64,000 bases of DNA from Acidiphilium acidophilum (GTDB lineage Bacteria > Pseudomonadota > Alphaproteobacteria > Acetobacterales > Acetobacteraceae). A program made the translations under genes and the position numbers. This document shows positions 1 to 15,838 of this stretch, one piece after another (within the stretch, counting starts at the first letter, position 1; every line of letters begins with the position of its first letter). The notes under the pieces are model-generated. The model was not told the origin of the DNA and searched no databases. It was given only the letters and a program-made list of their open reading frames with translations. The stretch spans positions 2,649,501-2,713,500 of the forward strand of contig NZ_JAWXYB010000018.1 of NCBI RefSeq assembly GCF_033842475.1, in the 5' to 3' direction.

Positions 1-947
1 GAAGGAAGCTGCGTCATGTCGAGAAACGCCGCATTGGCCGCGAGCAGCCGCCCGTCATTGCCGGTGACCACAAACCCGTCCGGCGCGCTTTCGATCAGCT
101 TGAGCAGCTTCGCCTTGCTGTCGGACAGCAGGTTGTTCGGATCGACCGGGCTGACCGGCGAAAGCCGGAGCAGGAAGTTCTGCCCCTCGCCCTGACGCAG
201 CAGGAACGCGGAAATCCGCATCTCGCCCTCGTGACCCGCCAGCCGGATCCGCACATCGTCCATCCGCCCGGCGGAGCGGATCGAGCCCAGCAGTTGCGCG
301 GTCGCATCCTGGCTCTCCTCATCGACCAGCGCGGCAAAAGCCAGCCCCGACAATTTATCGCGATCGCCGAACAACCGCTGCGCCGCCGGGTTGGCCTCGA
401 TGATCTTCTGGTTCTGCCCGTCGAGCACCAGCACCGGTTCGGTCGACATCTGAAACAAAATCCGGTAGCGCGTCTCGACATGGCGCAGCCGCGAATAATC
501 GCGCTCCAGCGATTGCTGCACATCGATCAGCCGCTGCTGGAGCGATGCCAGCGCCCTCAAATCCCGCCCGAACGCAATCGCCCGGCCGCTCCGCCCGACC
601 GGAATGGTCGAGAACAGGATCGGCACATCGATCCCCTCGCGCGCGGCATAATTCACGTGCCGCCCCAGCGGATTGGGCCGGTCGTCCGATTTTCCCGCCA
701 TGTCGCGCAACATATCGGCGACCTTGGGCCGGCTCTCCACCGTAACCGTCTCCGCCCAGGCCCGCCCGATCCAGGAATCGCTCTGCTCGAACTCATTGGC
801 GAACGCCGCACTCTGGAATGCCACGTCGCGAATGATCCCCTTGCGATCGATGATCAAAGCGATGTCGGCGGCGGCGGCAATCAGCATGCCCGCGGCATCG
901 GCATCGACATCGGCGAGCCATTTCGCAGGAGTCTTGAAGGCTTTCAT
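1..947 (-). CDS. ppsR: PpsR/CrtJ transcriptional repressor, 3' part cut by window edge
   Basis: The first 315 codons are present and the rest lies beyond position 1. The protein begins MKAFKTPAKWLADVDADAAG and shows one PAS-like region in residues 1-120. A connecting helix rich in Arg/Gln follows, then a second PAS near 150-260, and a third begins near 285 (LIESAPDGFVVTGNDGRLL). This multi-PAS order is that of PpsR/CrtJ, the oxygen-responsive repressor of bacteriochlorophyll, carotenoid and light-harvesting genes. The C-terminal helix-turn-helix would be outside the window. The ATG at 947 has no strong Shine-Dalgarno sequence. It follows ppaA on the same strand after a 137-bp gap, the usual pairing of antirepressor and repressor, and diverges from the bch operon. 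Identification rests on domain order and context. Confidence 0.85.
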   Translation of the reverse strand, partial: MKAFKTPAKWLADVDADAAGMLIAAAADIALIIDRKGIIRDVAFQSAAFANEFEQSDSWIGRAWAETVTVESRPKVADMLRDMAGKSDDRPNPLGRHVNYAAREGIDVPILFSTIPVGRSGRAIAFGRDLRALASLQQRLIDVQQSLERDYSRLRHVETRYRILFQMSTEPVLVLDGQNQKIIEANPAAQRLFGDRDKLSGLAFAALVDEESQDATAQLLGSIRSAGRMDDVRIRLAGHEGEMRISAFLLRQGEGQNFLLRLSPVSPVDPNNLLSDSKAKLLKLIESAPDGFVVTGNDGRLLAANAAFLDMTQLP

Positions 948-1084
948 CGGTAACCACACTTTCGAATGTATCGCCCTGATCTGATGTAACCTTGATACCC
1001 CCATGTCAACGCGACCGCCTTGTTGTGCGATCGTATCGATCGCAGCGCAGCGGCCCGGCCATCCCCACCCCCATCATCCGCCGT

Positions 1085-2104
1085 TCAGCCCGGCAGTTCA
1101 TGTTGTTGGTCGAACATCCCGTCGGCCTCGAACAGCGCTTCCTGCGCGTCCCGTGCCGTAGCATCGGCGCCCACGAATTGCGCCCGCTCGGGATGATCGA
1201 CGAATGCCTTCCCCCCGACCATCACCCCAAGAGCCGGGTTCAGCGCGGTCTGCCGCAACGCGCGGATCACCGACGGCAATCCCTTGAGCCCGCGCTCGGC
1301 GCTGACCGAAAGCCCGACCACATCGAACCAGTTGCGCCGCACCGTGCTCATCAGGCAGGCGCGCGTTATCATCGGCTCGCTCTGCACCACCCATCCCGCC
1401 CGGCGGAACACATCCGTGATCACAACGACCCCGAAACTATGCTGCTCCCCCGGTGCCGCCGCGATCAGCAAATGCCGCTCCCGCCCGCGCAGGCTGGTCG
1501 CATCGCTGATCGGCGAGGCGGTCTCCCGCACGATCTGATTGAGCCGGATCATTCCGAGCGTGACCGTGGTGAAATCGCACTGGTCGGTCTCCCACATCTC
1601 GCCCAGCCGCCGCGCCGTCGGCGTCAGCAACAGGTCGAGCACCTGCTCGCGGGTCACCCCGCGTTCGACCATCTCGCGCACCGCGCCCAGCGCCTCGGCC
1701 AGATGATCCTCCAGAATCAACCGCAGAAACCGCTCGAATTCCGCCGGCAGCGGCGGCGTCACCGTATCGCTCCCGCGCGGCGCGGGACGCGGCCGGTTGG
1801 CCAGCATCTGCGGCAGAACCTCGATAGCGATCGCGCGTTCGAGCAGATGCGCCCACGGGCGGATCACGGTCTGGTGCCGATGCGCCTCGGCCTCGGCGCC
1901 GCGCCCCGTCCCCGCCGCGTCATAAATCCGGTCCCCCGCGAGGGCCCGTTCGGCGCCGCGCGCCAGTTGCGGTGTGCCCGACATCGAGAGCCGCGCCATC
2001 GGCGAACCGGCCCGCGCACCGCCGGTCCGATCCGGCTGGGGCTCCGCGTGCCGCTCCTGATCCTGGCCAGCGCGAAATCCCCGGGGCTGAGTGGCGTCTC
2101 TCAT
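1085..2104 (-). CDS. ppaA: PpaA/AerR-type B12-binding antirepressor
   Basis: This is a 339-residue protein with a variable N-terminal third (residues about 1-100). A helical B12-binding cap follows at about 110-190 (FLRLILEDHLAEALGAVREM). The C-terminal cobalamin-binding Rossmann fold is at about 200-330 (LLIAAAPGEQHSFGVVVITD). AerR/PpaA proteins bind cobalamin and relieve CrtJ/PpsR repression, and this gene sits directly upstream of ppsR on the same strand. The start at 2104 is chosen because AGGAGG lies 7 bases upstream. An in-frame ATG 14 codons earlier has no such site. Light or redox input through B12 is family knowledge and is not visible here. Confidence 0.85.
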   Translation of the reverse strand: MRDATQPRGFRAGQDQERHAEPQPDRTGGARAGSPMARLSMSGTPQLARGAERALAGDRIYDAAGTGRGAEAEAHRHQTVIRPWAHLLERAIAIEVLPQMLANRPRPAPRGSDTVTPPLPAEFERFLRLILEDHLAEALGAVREMVERGVTREQVLDLLLTPTARRLGEMWETDQCDFTTVTLGMIRLNQIVRETASPISDATSLRGRERHLLIAAAPGEQHSFGVVVITDVFRRAGWVVQSEPMITRACLMSTVRRNWFDVVGLSVSAERGLKGLPSVIRALRQTALNPALGVMVGGKAFVDHPERAQFVGADATARDAQEALFEADGMFDQQHELPG

Positions 2105-2153
2105 CGATAGCCTCCTGAACTCTGACGTGAACATGCTCCAGAACAATCACAAG

Positions 2154-2187
2154 TGTCAAGTTCAATTGACGTAAATAAAGGTTGACA
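2154..2187. promoter_or_regulatory. Tandem PpsR-like operator overlapping a putative bchF promoter
   Basis: The PpsR/CrtJ consensus is TGT-N12-ACA. Two near matches abut here: TGT-N12-ACg at 2154-2171 and cGT-N12-ACA at 2170-2187, sharing the central CG. The first is a good inverted repeat (TGTCAA / TTGACg). A TTGACA hexamer at 2182-2187 could be a -35 box, with TAGCTT 18 bases on as a weak -10. A repressor bound here would cover the -35 box of the rightward bch operon and the upstream region of ppaA. It is inferred from sequence only. Confidence 0.5.
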
Positions 2188-2392
2188 GTGGGGCCTTCGT
2201 AGCGGTAGCTTTCGACCTGTCGCTAGCTCGCGGCAGAGGAAACTCTGATGAACTACGCTACGATCTTGACGTTTTACCATGGTCGGCTCCCGGTCGTCTG
2301 GCCCCCGGCTCTCCGCACGATCGCGGCTCCGGTGTTAACCTATCCTTCATGCGCCGATCGATCGAACGCCTCCTTTAAGGACATGTCAAGCG

Positions 2393-4242
<1,850 letters not shown>

Positions 4243-4246
4243 CGCC

Positions 4247-5768
4247 ATGCAACTGACCCTCTGGACCTATGAAGGCCCTCCCCATATCGGCGCAATGCGG
4301 ATCGCCACCGCGATGCAGGGCATCCACTACGTCCTCCACGCCCCGCAAGGCGACACCTACGCCGATCTGCTGTTCACCATGATCGAGCGGCGCGACCGCC
4401 GCCCCCCGGTCACCTACACCACCTTCCAGGCGCGCGATCTCGGGTCCGATACCGCGACCCTGTTCAAAAATGCGGTGCGCGATGCCTATGAGCGCTTCAA
4501 ACCCGAAGCCATGATCGTCGGCGCGTCCTGCACCGCCGAGCTGATCCAGGACGATCCGGGCGGCCTCGCCGCCGCACTCGGCCTGCCGATCCCGGTGATC
4601 GCCCTCGAACTCCCCGCCTATCAGCGCAAGGAAAACTGGGGTGCCGCCGAAACCTTCTACCATCTGGTCCGCGCCGCCACCAACAATGTCGCGGTGCCCG
4701 CCCGCACCGGCCGCCCGGTCTCGGTCAACATCCTCGGCCCGGCAGCACTCGGGTTTCGCCACCGCGACGACCTGATCGAAGTGACCGACCTGCTGGGCAA
4801 ACTCGGTGTCGCCATCAACGTGATCGCCCCGCTGGGTGCCCGCTTCGCCGATCTCGCGCGCATCCCCGAAGCCGATGCCAATATCGTGCTCTACCCCGAA
4901 ATCGCCGGCACCGCGGCCGCCTACCTCGCCCGCAAATTCAGCCAGAAAACCATCGCCACCGTGCCGATCGGCCTGAACGCCACCCGCGAATTCGCCGCCG
5001 AAATCGCGGCCCTGACCCATCGCCCCCTGCCGGACGATCTGGAATCGGGTGCCCGCTCCGCATGGTACGCCCGCTCGGTCGACAGCACCTACCTCACCGG
5101 CAAGCGCGTGTTCGTCTTCGGCGATGCCAGCCACGCCATCGCCCTCGCCCGGGTCGCCGCGCGCGAAATCGGCTTCACCGTGGTCGGCCTCGGCAGCTAC
5201 AGCCGCGAATTCGCCCGCGAGGTCAAAGCCGCCGCCGCGCTCTACGACATCGAAGCCCTGATCAGCGACGATTACCTGACCATCGAAGCCGCGATCGCCG
5301 CCGCCCAGCCCGAGCTGGTGCTCGGCACCCAGATGGAACGCCACATCGCCAAGCGCCTCGGCATTCCCTGCGCGGTGATCTCCGCCCCCACCCATGTCCA
5401 GGATTTCCCGGCCCGCCACTCGCCCTTCGCCGGGTTCGAAGGCGCCAACGTCCTGTTCGACACCCTCACCCACCCGCTGATGATGGGGCTGGAAGAGCAT
5501 CTGCTCGGCATGTTCCGCGAGGATTTCGAATTCAACGACCAGGCCGCCCCCTCGCATCTCGGTGCCGAAGCCGCCGCGCCCACCCTCACATCCCCCATCG
5601 CAGCATCCATCCCCGCCGCACCCGACGCTCCGGCCCCGGTCGGCTGGGAGGCTTCCGCCGAGGCCGAACTGAAGAAAATCCCGTTCTTCGTGCGCGGCAA
5701 GGCGCGGAAGAACACCGAGCTTTTTGCCGCCGAGCATGGCGTGACCCTGATCACCATTGAAACGATCT

Positions 5769-5797
<29 letters not shown>
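4247..5797 (+). CDS. bchB: Light-independent protochlorophyllide reductase subunit B
   Basis: BchB (516 residues) is the partner of BchN and carries the protochlorophyllide-binding site. It opens with the invariant [20 protein letters not shown]. Asp36 (APQGD), the unusual aspartate ligand of the NB cluster, is present. The core continues through [20 protein letters not shown]. The C-terminal domain after an Ala/Pro-rich linker (about 440-465) ends with the small fold that starts [20 protein letters not shown]. It begins 4 bases after the bchN stop, and its end overlaps the bchH start. Confidence 0.97.
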
Positions 5798-10296
<4,499 letters not shown>

Positions 10297-10297
<1 letters not shown>

Positions 10298-10995
10298 TGC
10301 CCGAGGCGACCTACCAGCTCCGCCGCGGCGAGATCGAAACCTATTTCGACCGCACCGCCGCCACCGCCTGGGCGCGCCTGACCTCCGATGCCCCGGTCAG
10401 CGGCATCCGTGCCCGGGTCCGCGCCGGGCGCGACGCCATGCGCGCCACCATCCTGTCCTACCTGCCGGACGACCTCACCGGCGCCCGCCTGCTCGATGCG
10501 GGATGCGGCACCGGCGCCCTGTCCCTCGAAGCCGCCGCGCGCGGCGCCGATGTCGTCGCGGTCGATCTCTCGCCCACCCTGATCGACCTCGCCCGCAGCC
10601 GCGCCGCCAATATCCCCGCTGCCGCCCACATCGAGTTCCGCGCCGGCGACATGCTCGATGCCAGCCTCGGCAGCTTCGATTTCGTGGTCGCGATGGACTC
10701 CCTGATCCATTACCAGCGCGCCGATGTCGTCGCCTCCCTCGCCCGCATCGCCCCGCGCGTCCGCCACAGCATCATCTTCACCTTCGCCCCCGGCACCCCG
10801 CTGCTCGTCACCGCCCGCATGATCGGCCGCCTGTTCCCCCGCAGCGACCGTTCCCCCGCGATCGAGCCGCAGCCCGAAGTCAAACTCCGCCGCGCCATCC
10901 GCCAGACCCCCGCCCTCGCTGGCCTCACCCCGGCCCGCACCAACCGGATCTCGCGCAGCTTCTACATCTCCCAGGCCCTGGAGCTGTCCCGATGA
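10297..10995 (+). CDS. bchM: Mg-protoporphyrin IX O-methyltransferase
   Basis: BchM transfers a methyl group from SAM to the C13 propionate of metallo-protoporphyrin, just before the cyclase step. The 232-residue product has SAM motif I LLDAGCGTGALSLEAAARGA (about residues 65-84), motif II VVAVDLSPTLIDLAR and the family string DFVVAMDSLIHYQ. The start at 10297 shares a base with the bchL stop codon (TAATG). It overlaps lhaA by 4 bases at its end. Length and motifs are normal. Confidence 0.95.
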
Positions 10996-11173
10996 GCAAG
11001 CGCACCATCGAGCGGAAAATGACCCCGTTCTGGATGAAGCTGGACACCAGCTGGCTCCCCTTCGCCGATGCCGCCACCCCCGAACTGCCGATGCGCCGCC
11101 TGCTCCGCCTCTCGCTGTTCCAGCTCACGGTGGGCATGTCCGCAGCCCTGATGATCGGCACGCTCAACCGCGT

Positions 11174-11181
11174 CATGATCG
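11174..11181. repeat. Left 8-bp target-site duplication of the IS256 element
   Basis: CATGATCG directly left of the element, identical to the copy at 12535-12542. It belongs to lhaA codons 61-63. Confidence 0.93.
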
Positions 11182-12534
11182 GGTGGTGTAACCTGACGTC
11201 TGGAAATTCATTTTGGGTTGGGAGTTGGTGCCCTTGCCGGGGCATGCCCCGGCAAGGGCTGTTCATTCTGGTATTCCATGCAGTTGTTCACACCAACATG
11301 GAGACCGATGAATGGACGCCAAAAAGGATACGATTATCGAGGCACTTTTGGAACATCTGATCGAAAACGGCGCAGGCGATATCGCCACGGTATTTGCCAG
11401 GACCTTCGAACTCGCCATGCAGATCGAGCGCGAACGCTTCCTCCACGCCAGTCACTACGAGCGCAACCCCGATCGTCAGGGTTACGCCAATGGCTACAAG
11501 CCCAAGCGGATCGATACCCCGGCCGGGTCGATCACCGTCGATGTCCCCAAAACCGCCGGTCACGTGGGCGAACCCTTCTACCCACAGTCCCTCGAACGCG
11601 GCCGACGCTCGGTCCGCGCCGTCATGGTCGCCGTCGCCGAAATGTACATCAAAGGCGTCTCCACCCGCGACGTCGAGGCCGTCATGCGCGAATTCGGCAT
11701 CGAAAGCCTCTCCTCCGCTCAGGTCAGCCGCGCCAGCAAGCTGCTCGATGACGAACTCGCCGCCTGGCGCACCCGACCCCTCGCCGAGATCCGCTACCTC
11801 ATCCTCGACGCCAGATATGAAAAAATGCGCGATAATGGCGTCGTCCGCGATGCCGCCGTGCTCTCGGCCATCGGCATCGGACCCGATGAACGCCGCCGTG
11901 TCCTCGGCGTCTCGGTCGCCCTTTCCGAGGCCGAAGTCCATTGGCGTGCCTTCCTCGAAAGCCTCCATCAGCGTGGCCTGCGAGGCGTCGAATTCATCGT
12001 CTCCGATGACCATGCCGGATTGCACGCCGCACGCCGCGCCGTCTTCGGCGCCGCACACTGGCAACGATGCCAGTTCCACCTCGCCCAAAACGCCATCCAC
12101 CACGCCCCCAACCACGCCATCCGCAAACGCATCGGCGCAGAACTCCGGACCGTCTGGAACGCAAATTCCCTCGCCGCTGCCCAGATCGCTCTCACAACCC
12201 TCGTCAATGCCTATCGCGACACCGCACCAAAGCTCGCCGATTGGCTCGAACGAAATATCCCCGAAGGCCTCACCGTCTTCACACTGCCAGAACCCCACCA
12301 GCGCCGGCTTCGCACTTCCAACCCCATGGAACGCGGCATCCAGCAGGAACTCAAACGCCGCACCACCAAAATCAGGGTCTTCCCCAACGAAGCCTCCCTC
12401 GAACGCCTCGTCAGCGCCGTCCTCGTCGAAATCGATGAAAAATGGGCCGCCGACACCAAGGGCTACATCAAGTGGGACTACCAGGATGCCTGACCCCCGC
12501 TCGCCCTATTTTCCAGACATCAGGTTGCTCAATC
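11182..12534 (+). mobile_element. Complete IS256-family insertion sequence (1353 bp)
   Basis: The ends form imperfect 25-bp inverted repeats that match at 20 of 25 positions. The left end is GGTGGTGTAACCTGACGTCT and onward. The right end, read inward, has the same GTCTGGAAA core. The element is flanked by direct copies of CATGATCG (8 bp), the size generated by IS256 transposition. It contains one intact transposase gene in the same direction as the host operon. The clean target duplication and intact transposase indicate recent transposition. It may be polar on puhABC, acsF, puhE and hemA unless it carries an outward promoter. Confidence 0.95.
11312..12493 (+). CDS. IS256-family (mutator-type) transposase
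   Basis: This 393-residue DDE transposase shows catalytic residues in the expected contexts: D166 in YLILDARY, D232 in FIVSDDHAGL, and Glu in the C-terminal helix NPMERGIQQELKRRTTKIRV. The central signature HWQRCQFHLAQNA (about 249-261) is typical of the family. It is full length, without frameshift, and therefore probably active. It starts at ATG 11312, 130 bp inside the element, and stops 41 bp before the right end. Confidence 0.96.
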   Translation: MDAKKDTIIEALLEHLIENGAGDIATVFARTFELAMQIERERFLHASHYERNPDRQGYANGYKPKRIDTPAGSITVDVPKTAGHVGEPFYPQSLERGRRSVRAVMVAVAEMYIKGVSTRDVEAVMREFGIESLSSAQVSRASKLLDDELAAWRTRPLAEIRYLILDARYEKMRDNGVVRDAAVLSAIGIGPDERRRVLGVSVALSEAEVHWRAFLESLHQRGLRGVEFIVSDDHAGLHAARRAVFGAAHWQRCQFHLAQNAIHHAPNHAIRKRIGAELRTVWNANSLAAAQIALTTLVNAYRDTAPKLADWLERNIPEGLTVFTLPEPHQRRLRTSNPMERGIQQELKRRTTKIRVFPNEASLERLVSAVLVEIDEKWAADTKGYIKWDYQDA

Positions 12535-12542
12535 CATGATCG
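12535..12542. repeat. Right 8-bp target-site duplication of the IS256 element
   Basis: CATGATCG directly right of the element. It contains the ATG from which the downstream lhaA fragment could be reinitiated. Confidence 0.93.
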
Positions 12543-13824
12543 TCGAACTCCACGTCTCCGCCGCCCTGGTCTCCTTCATGATCGCCCTGCCCCTGCTGCT
12601 CGCCCCGGTGCGCGCGGTGATCGGCTTCCGCTCGGATGGTTACCGCTCGGTGTTCGGCTGGCGCCGGGTGCCGTTCATCTGGTTCGGCACCATGGCCCAG
12701 TTCGGCGGTCTCGCGGTGATGCCGTTCGCCCTGATCATCCTCAGCGGCAATGCGGTCGGCCTGCCGATCTGGGGCAAAATCGGCGGCGCCCTCGCCTTTC
12801 TGTTGGTCGGCGCGGGCATGCACACCACCCAGACCGCCGGCCTCGCCCTCGCGACCGACCTCGCCCCCGAAAGCGCCCGCCCGCGCGTCGTCGCCATGCT
12901 CTGCGCCATGCTCCTCGCGGGCATGATCTTCGGTGCCCTCCTGTTCGGCTGGCTGCTCACCCCCTACGACCAGTTCCACATGATCCAGGTGATCCAGACC
13001 ACCGCGCTGATCACCATCGTGCTCAACAGCATCGCCCTCTGGAAACAGGAACCCCGCCGCCGCTACGCCGATGACGAAGCCCTGCCGGACCGCCGCGCCG
13101 GGATGGAAACCCTCGCCGCCGCCTGGGGCCTCTTCCGCGCTCAGCCGCTCGCCATCCGCCGCCTCGTCACCATCGGCCTCGGCACCCTCGCCTTCTCGAT
13201 GCAGGACATCCTGCTGGAACCCTATGGCGGGCAGGTCCTGCACCTCCCGGTCGGCGAAACCACGGCCCTCACCGCCATGCTCGCCGCCGGCGCCGGCATC
13301 GCCGCCCTGGTCGCCCGCGCCCGCCTCACCCGGGGCGGCGATCCCTACCGCATCGCCGCCGCCGGGGTCATGGTCGGCCTGCTCGCCTTCAGCTGCGTGA
13401 TCTTCGCCGCCCCGCTCCATTCCGGCCTGATGTTCGGCGCGGGCGTCGGGCTGATCGGCTTCGGCGGCGGACTGTTCCTGGTCGGCACCCTGTCGGATGC
13501 CATGAACCGCGTGGTGGGCGACATGAGCGGTCTCGCGCTCGGTGCCTGGGGTGCGGTGCAGGTCCTCGCCTCCGGCATCGCCATCGCCATCGCGGGCGTC
13601 CTGCGCGGCACCATCGCCACCCTCGCCACCCACGGCGCGTTCGGTCCCAGCTTCACCGGCCCCGCCGTCGGGTACGACGCGGTCTATCACATCGAAATCT
13701 ACCTGCTGTTCGCCACGCTCATCGCGATCGGGCCGCTGGTCCGCCGCTCCACCGCCCCCACCGCAACCAGCGGCCCCGCGCAGCACGACGCTGCGTTCGG
13801 CCTGAAATAACCACGAGGTCCGTC

Positions 13825-14679
13825 ATGCAAACCGGTGCAATCACTCCCTATATCGACGTCGCGCAATTGGTCCTCTACGCGTTCTGGATCTTCTTCTTCG
13901 GCCTCGTGATCTACCTGCAGCGCGAGAGCAAGCGCGAGGGCTACCCGCTGGTCACCGGCCACAAGGGCAAGCGCCTCGAAGGCTTCCCGCCGCTGCCCAG
14001 CCCGAAAACCTTCCTCCTGCCGGACGGCCAGACCAAAACCGTGCCCTGGAACGAGCCGATCGAGGTCATCAACGCCCGCCCCAGCGCCCCGTGGGACGGC
14101 GCGCCGATCATCCCGCTCGGCAACCCGATGCTCGATGGCATCGGCCCCGCCGCCTACACCCAGCGCGGCACCGACCCCGAGCGGATGCCGGACGGCGAAA
14201 TCCGCATCGTCCCCCTCCGCGTCGCGACCGATCACTGGGTCGCCGCCGAAGACCCCGACCCACGCGGCGCGCCAGTGATCTGCTGCGACGGCACGATCGG
14301 CGGCACCGTCACCGATATCTGGATCGACCGCGCCGACCAGATGCCGCTCTGGATCGAAGCGAGCGTCACCGCCGACCCCGCCCGCCGGGTGATGTTCCCG
14401 ATCGCGCTGTGCCGGGTGATCTCGAACGCCAACCCGTTCGACAATGCCTGGGTCAGCTTCGGCAGCATCGTCAGCGGCAGCCGGGGCCGCTCCGGCCTGC
14501 CCCGCTCGGCCAGCGGCGTCTCGGTCAAACTCGCCTCGGTCACCGCCGCGCAATTCGCCATCGCGCCCGGCATCGCGCATCCGGACATCATCACCCCGCG
14601 CGAGGAAGATCGTCTGATGGCCTATTTCGCCTCCGGCCATCTCTACGCCACCGCCGCCCGTTCGGAGCCGCTGCTGTGA
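13825..14679 (+). CDS. puhA: Photosynthetic reaction centre subunit H
   Basis: PuhA (284 residues) caps the cytoplasmic face of the type II reaction centre and guides protons to the secondary quinone. One transmembrane helix is near the N-terminus (residues about 12-32, VLYAFWIFFFGLVIYLQRES). The family strings REGYPLVTGHKGKRLEGFPP and IWIDRADQMPLWIEA follow, and the soluble domain ends with ITPREEDRLMAYFASGHLYA. GAGG precedes the ATG at 13825. It lies 14 bp after the lhaA stop and overlaps puhB by 4 bases. Confidence 0.97.
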   Translation: MQTGAITPYIDVAQLVLYAFWIFFFGLVIYLQRESKREGYPLVTGHKGKRLEGFPPLPSPKTFLLPDGQTKTVPWNEPIEVINARPSAPWDGAPIIPLGNPMLDGIGPAAYTQRGTDPERMPDGEIRIVPLRVATDHWVAAEDPDPRGAPVICCDGTIGGTVTDIWIDRADQMPLWIEASVTADPARRVMFPIALCRVISNANPFDNAWVSFGSIVSGSRGRSGLPRSASGVSVKLASVTAAQFAIAPGIAHPDIITPREEDRLMAYFASGHLYATAARSEPLL

Positions 14680-15371
14680 GCGCCCCGCACGATCAAGCAG
14701 CCCGCCGCACCCCCACACGCGGCCTGCCGCACGAGCTGCCCGCCGGGGAAACCCTGCTCTGGCAGGGCGCACCGAGCTTCCGCGCCCTCGCCTTCGGTGC
14801 CTTCCATCTGCGCTTCTGGGCGATCTATGTCGCGATCATGCTGGCCTGGGGCATCATCAGCGCCCTGATCTCGCATCATTCGATGCAGATGGCCGAAGCC
14901 GCCGGATTCTGGTCGCTCTTCCTCGGCGTGCTCGCCCTCGGCCTGGTCCTCGGCTTCGCCCTGCTCACCGCGCGCACCACCATCTATTCCATCACCAGCA
15001 AACGCGTGGTGATCAGCTACGGTGCCGCCATCCGCAAGCATTTCAACCTGCCGTTCCGCGCCATCCTCTCGGCCGATCTCCGTACCGCGCCGGACGGCAC
15101 CGGCGATATCGTGATGGCACCGGAAGCCGACCGCAACCTCTCCTACATACTGCTCTGGCCCCACGTCCGCGCCGGCCGTCGCGCGCGGGTCGAACCGGTG
15201 CTGCGCGGCATCCCCGAGGCCGGGCGCGTCGCCCGCCTGCTCGCCGAAGCGCTCGACCCCGCCCGCCCCGCAACCCTGCCGATCCCCGCCCTCACCCCCT
15301 CGCGCGGCGACATCCGCCAGGATAACGGTGCCATGACACCCTCCCTCGCCTCGCGCGGTCACGCGGCATGA
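14676..15371 (+). CDS. puhB: Photosynthetic complex assembly protein PuhB
   Basis: PuhB is a membrane protein needed for reaction-centre and LH1 assembly. The 231-residue product starts with GTG at 14676 inside the puhA stop (GTGA). It has PHELPAGETLLWQGAPSFRA near residue 16, two membrane helices (about 40-100) and a bacterial PH-like domain from about 105 (TTIYSITSKRVVISYGAAIR). The frame stays open upstream across puhA, but that part is out-of-frame shadow. Its stop overlaps the puhC start. Confidence 0.9.
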   Translation: MSAPHDQAARRTPTRGLPHELPAGETLLWQGAPSFRALAFGAFHLRFWAIYVAIMLAWGIISALISHHSMQMAEAAGFWSLFLGVLALGLVLGFALLTARTTIYSITSKRVVISYGAAIRKHFNLPFRAILSADLRTAPDGTGDIVMAPEADRNLSYILLWPHVRAGRRARVEPVLRGIPEAGRVARLLAEALDPARPATLPIPALTPSRGDIRQDNGAMTPSLASRGHAA

Positions 15372-15838
15372 GCGACACCGCCCATTTTCACGACGACGAC
15401 GCCCCGCCCCATGTGCCGCGCTGGGCGGTCATCGCGGCGGGATGCCTCATGCTCGGCACCGTGGCGCTGGCCACGATCTCGCGCCTGACCACCCCCGCCT
15501 ACACCCTGCCCCCCGCCACCGCGCCGATCATGGCGCTGCGCTTCCTGCAAACCCCGGCCCAGGCCCTGATCGTGCAGAACGCGGCAACCGGCAAACAAAT
15601 CACCACACTCGCCCCGAGCGCCGATGCCTTCCTGCGCACCACCCTGCGCACCATGATCGAGGCCCGCCTCGCGGACGGTTTTTCCCGCACAGCCCCGTTC
15701 CTGCTGATCCCCGCCGCCCACGGCGTCCTGATGCTCGACGATCCCACCACCGGCGAACACATCGACCTGCAAGCCTTCGGCCCGAGCAATTCCGGCCAGT
15801 TCAAGGCCCTGATGCACGATAACGGAGACAACTCATGA
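15368..15838 (+). CDS. puhC: Photosynthetic complex assembly protein PuhC
   Basis: A 156-residue protein with a short His/Asp-rich cytoplasmic head (HFHDDDAPPHVPRW), one transmembrane helix (about residues 19-42) and a periplasmic domain containing the family pattern ALRFLQTPAQALIVQNAATG. PuhC supports LH1/reaction-centre organisation in Rhodobacter. It starts by ATGA overlap with puhB and its end overlaps the next gene by 4 bases. Confidence 0.88.
   Translation: MSDTAHFHDDDAPPHVPRWAVIAAGCLMLGTVALATISRLTTPAYTLPPATAPIMALRFLQTPAQALIVQNAATGKQITTLAPSADAFLRTTLRTMIEARLADGFSRTAPFLLIPAAHGVLMLDDPTTGEHIDLQAFGPSNSGQFKALMHDNGDNS

Larger units (their letters stand above)
10992..13810 (+). pseudogene. lhaA: lhaA (LH1 assembly factor), interrupted by an IS256-family element
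   Basis: LhaA is a PucC/MFS-type membrane protein that helps assemble the LH1 antenna around the reaction centre. The 5' part (10992-11181, about 63 codons, MSKRTIERKMTPFWMKLDTS) begins in ATGA overlap with bchM. The 3' part (12543-13810) carries the rest (GFRSDGYRSVFGWRRVPFIW and nine or more membrane segments). Removing the insertion and one copy of the 8-bp duplication restores one frame of 485 codons, the normal LhaA length. As it stands, the 5' part would end in the element after 122 residues. The 3' part could only restart at ATG 12536, inside the target duplication, without a ribosome site. No other lesion is evident, so the insertion looks recent. Confidence 0.93.
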
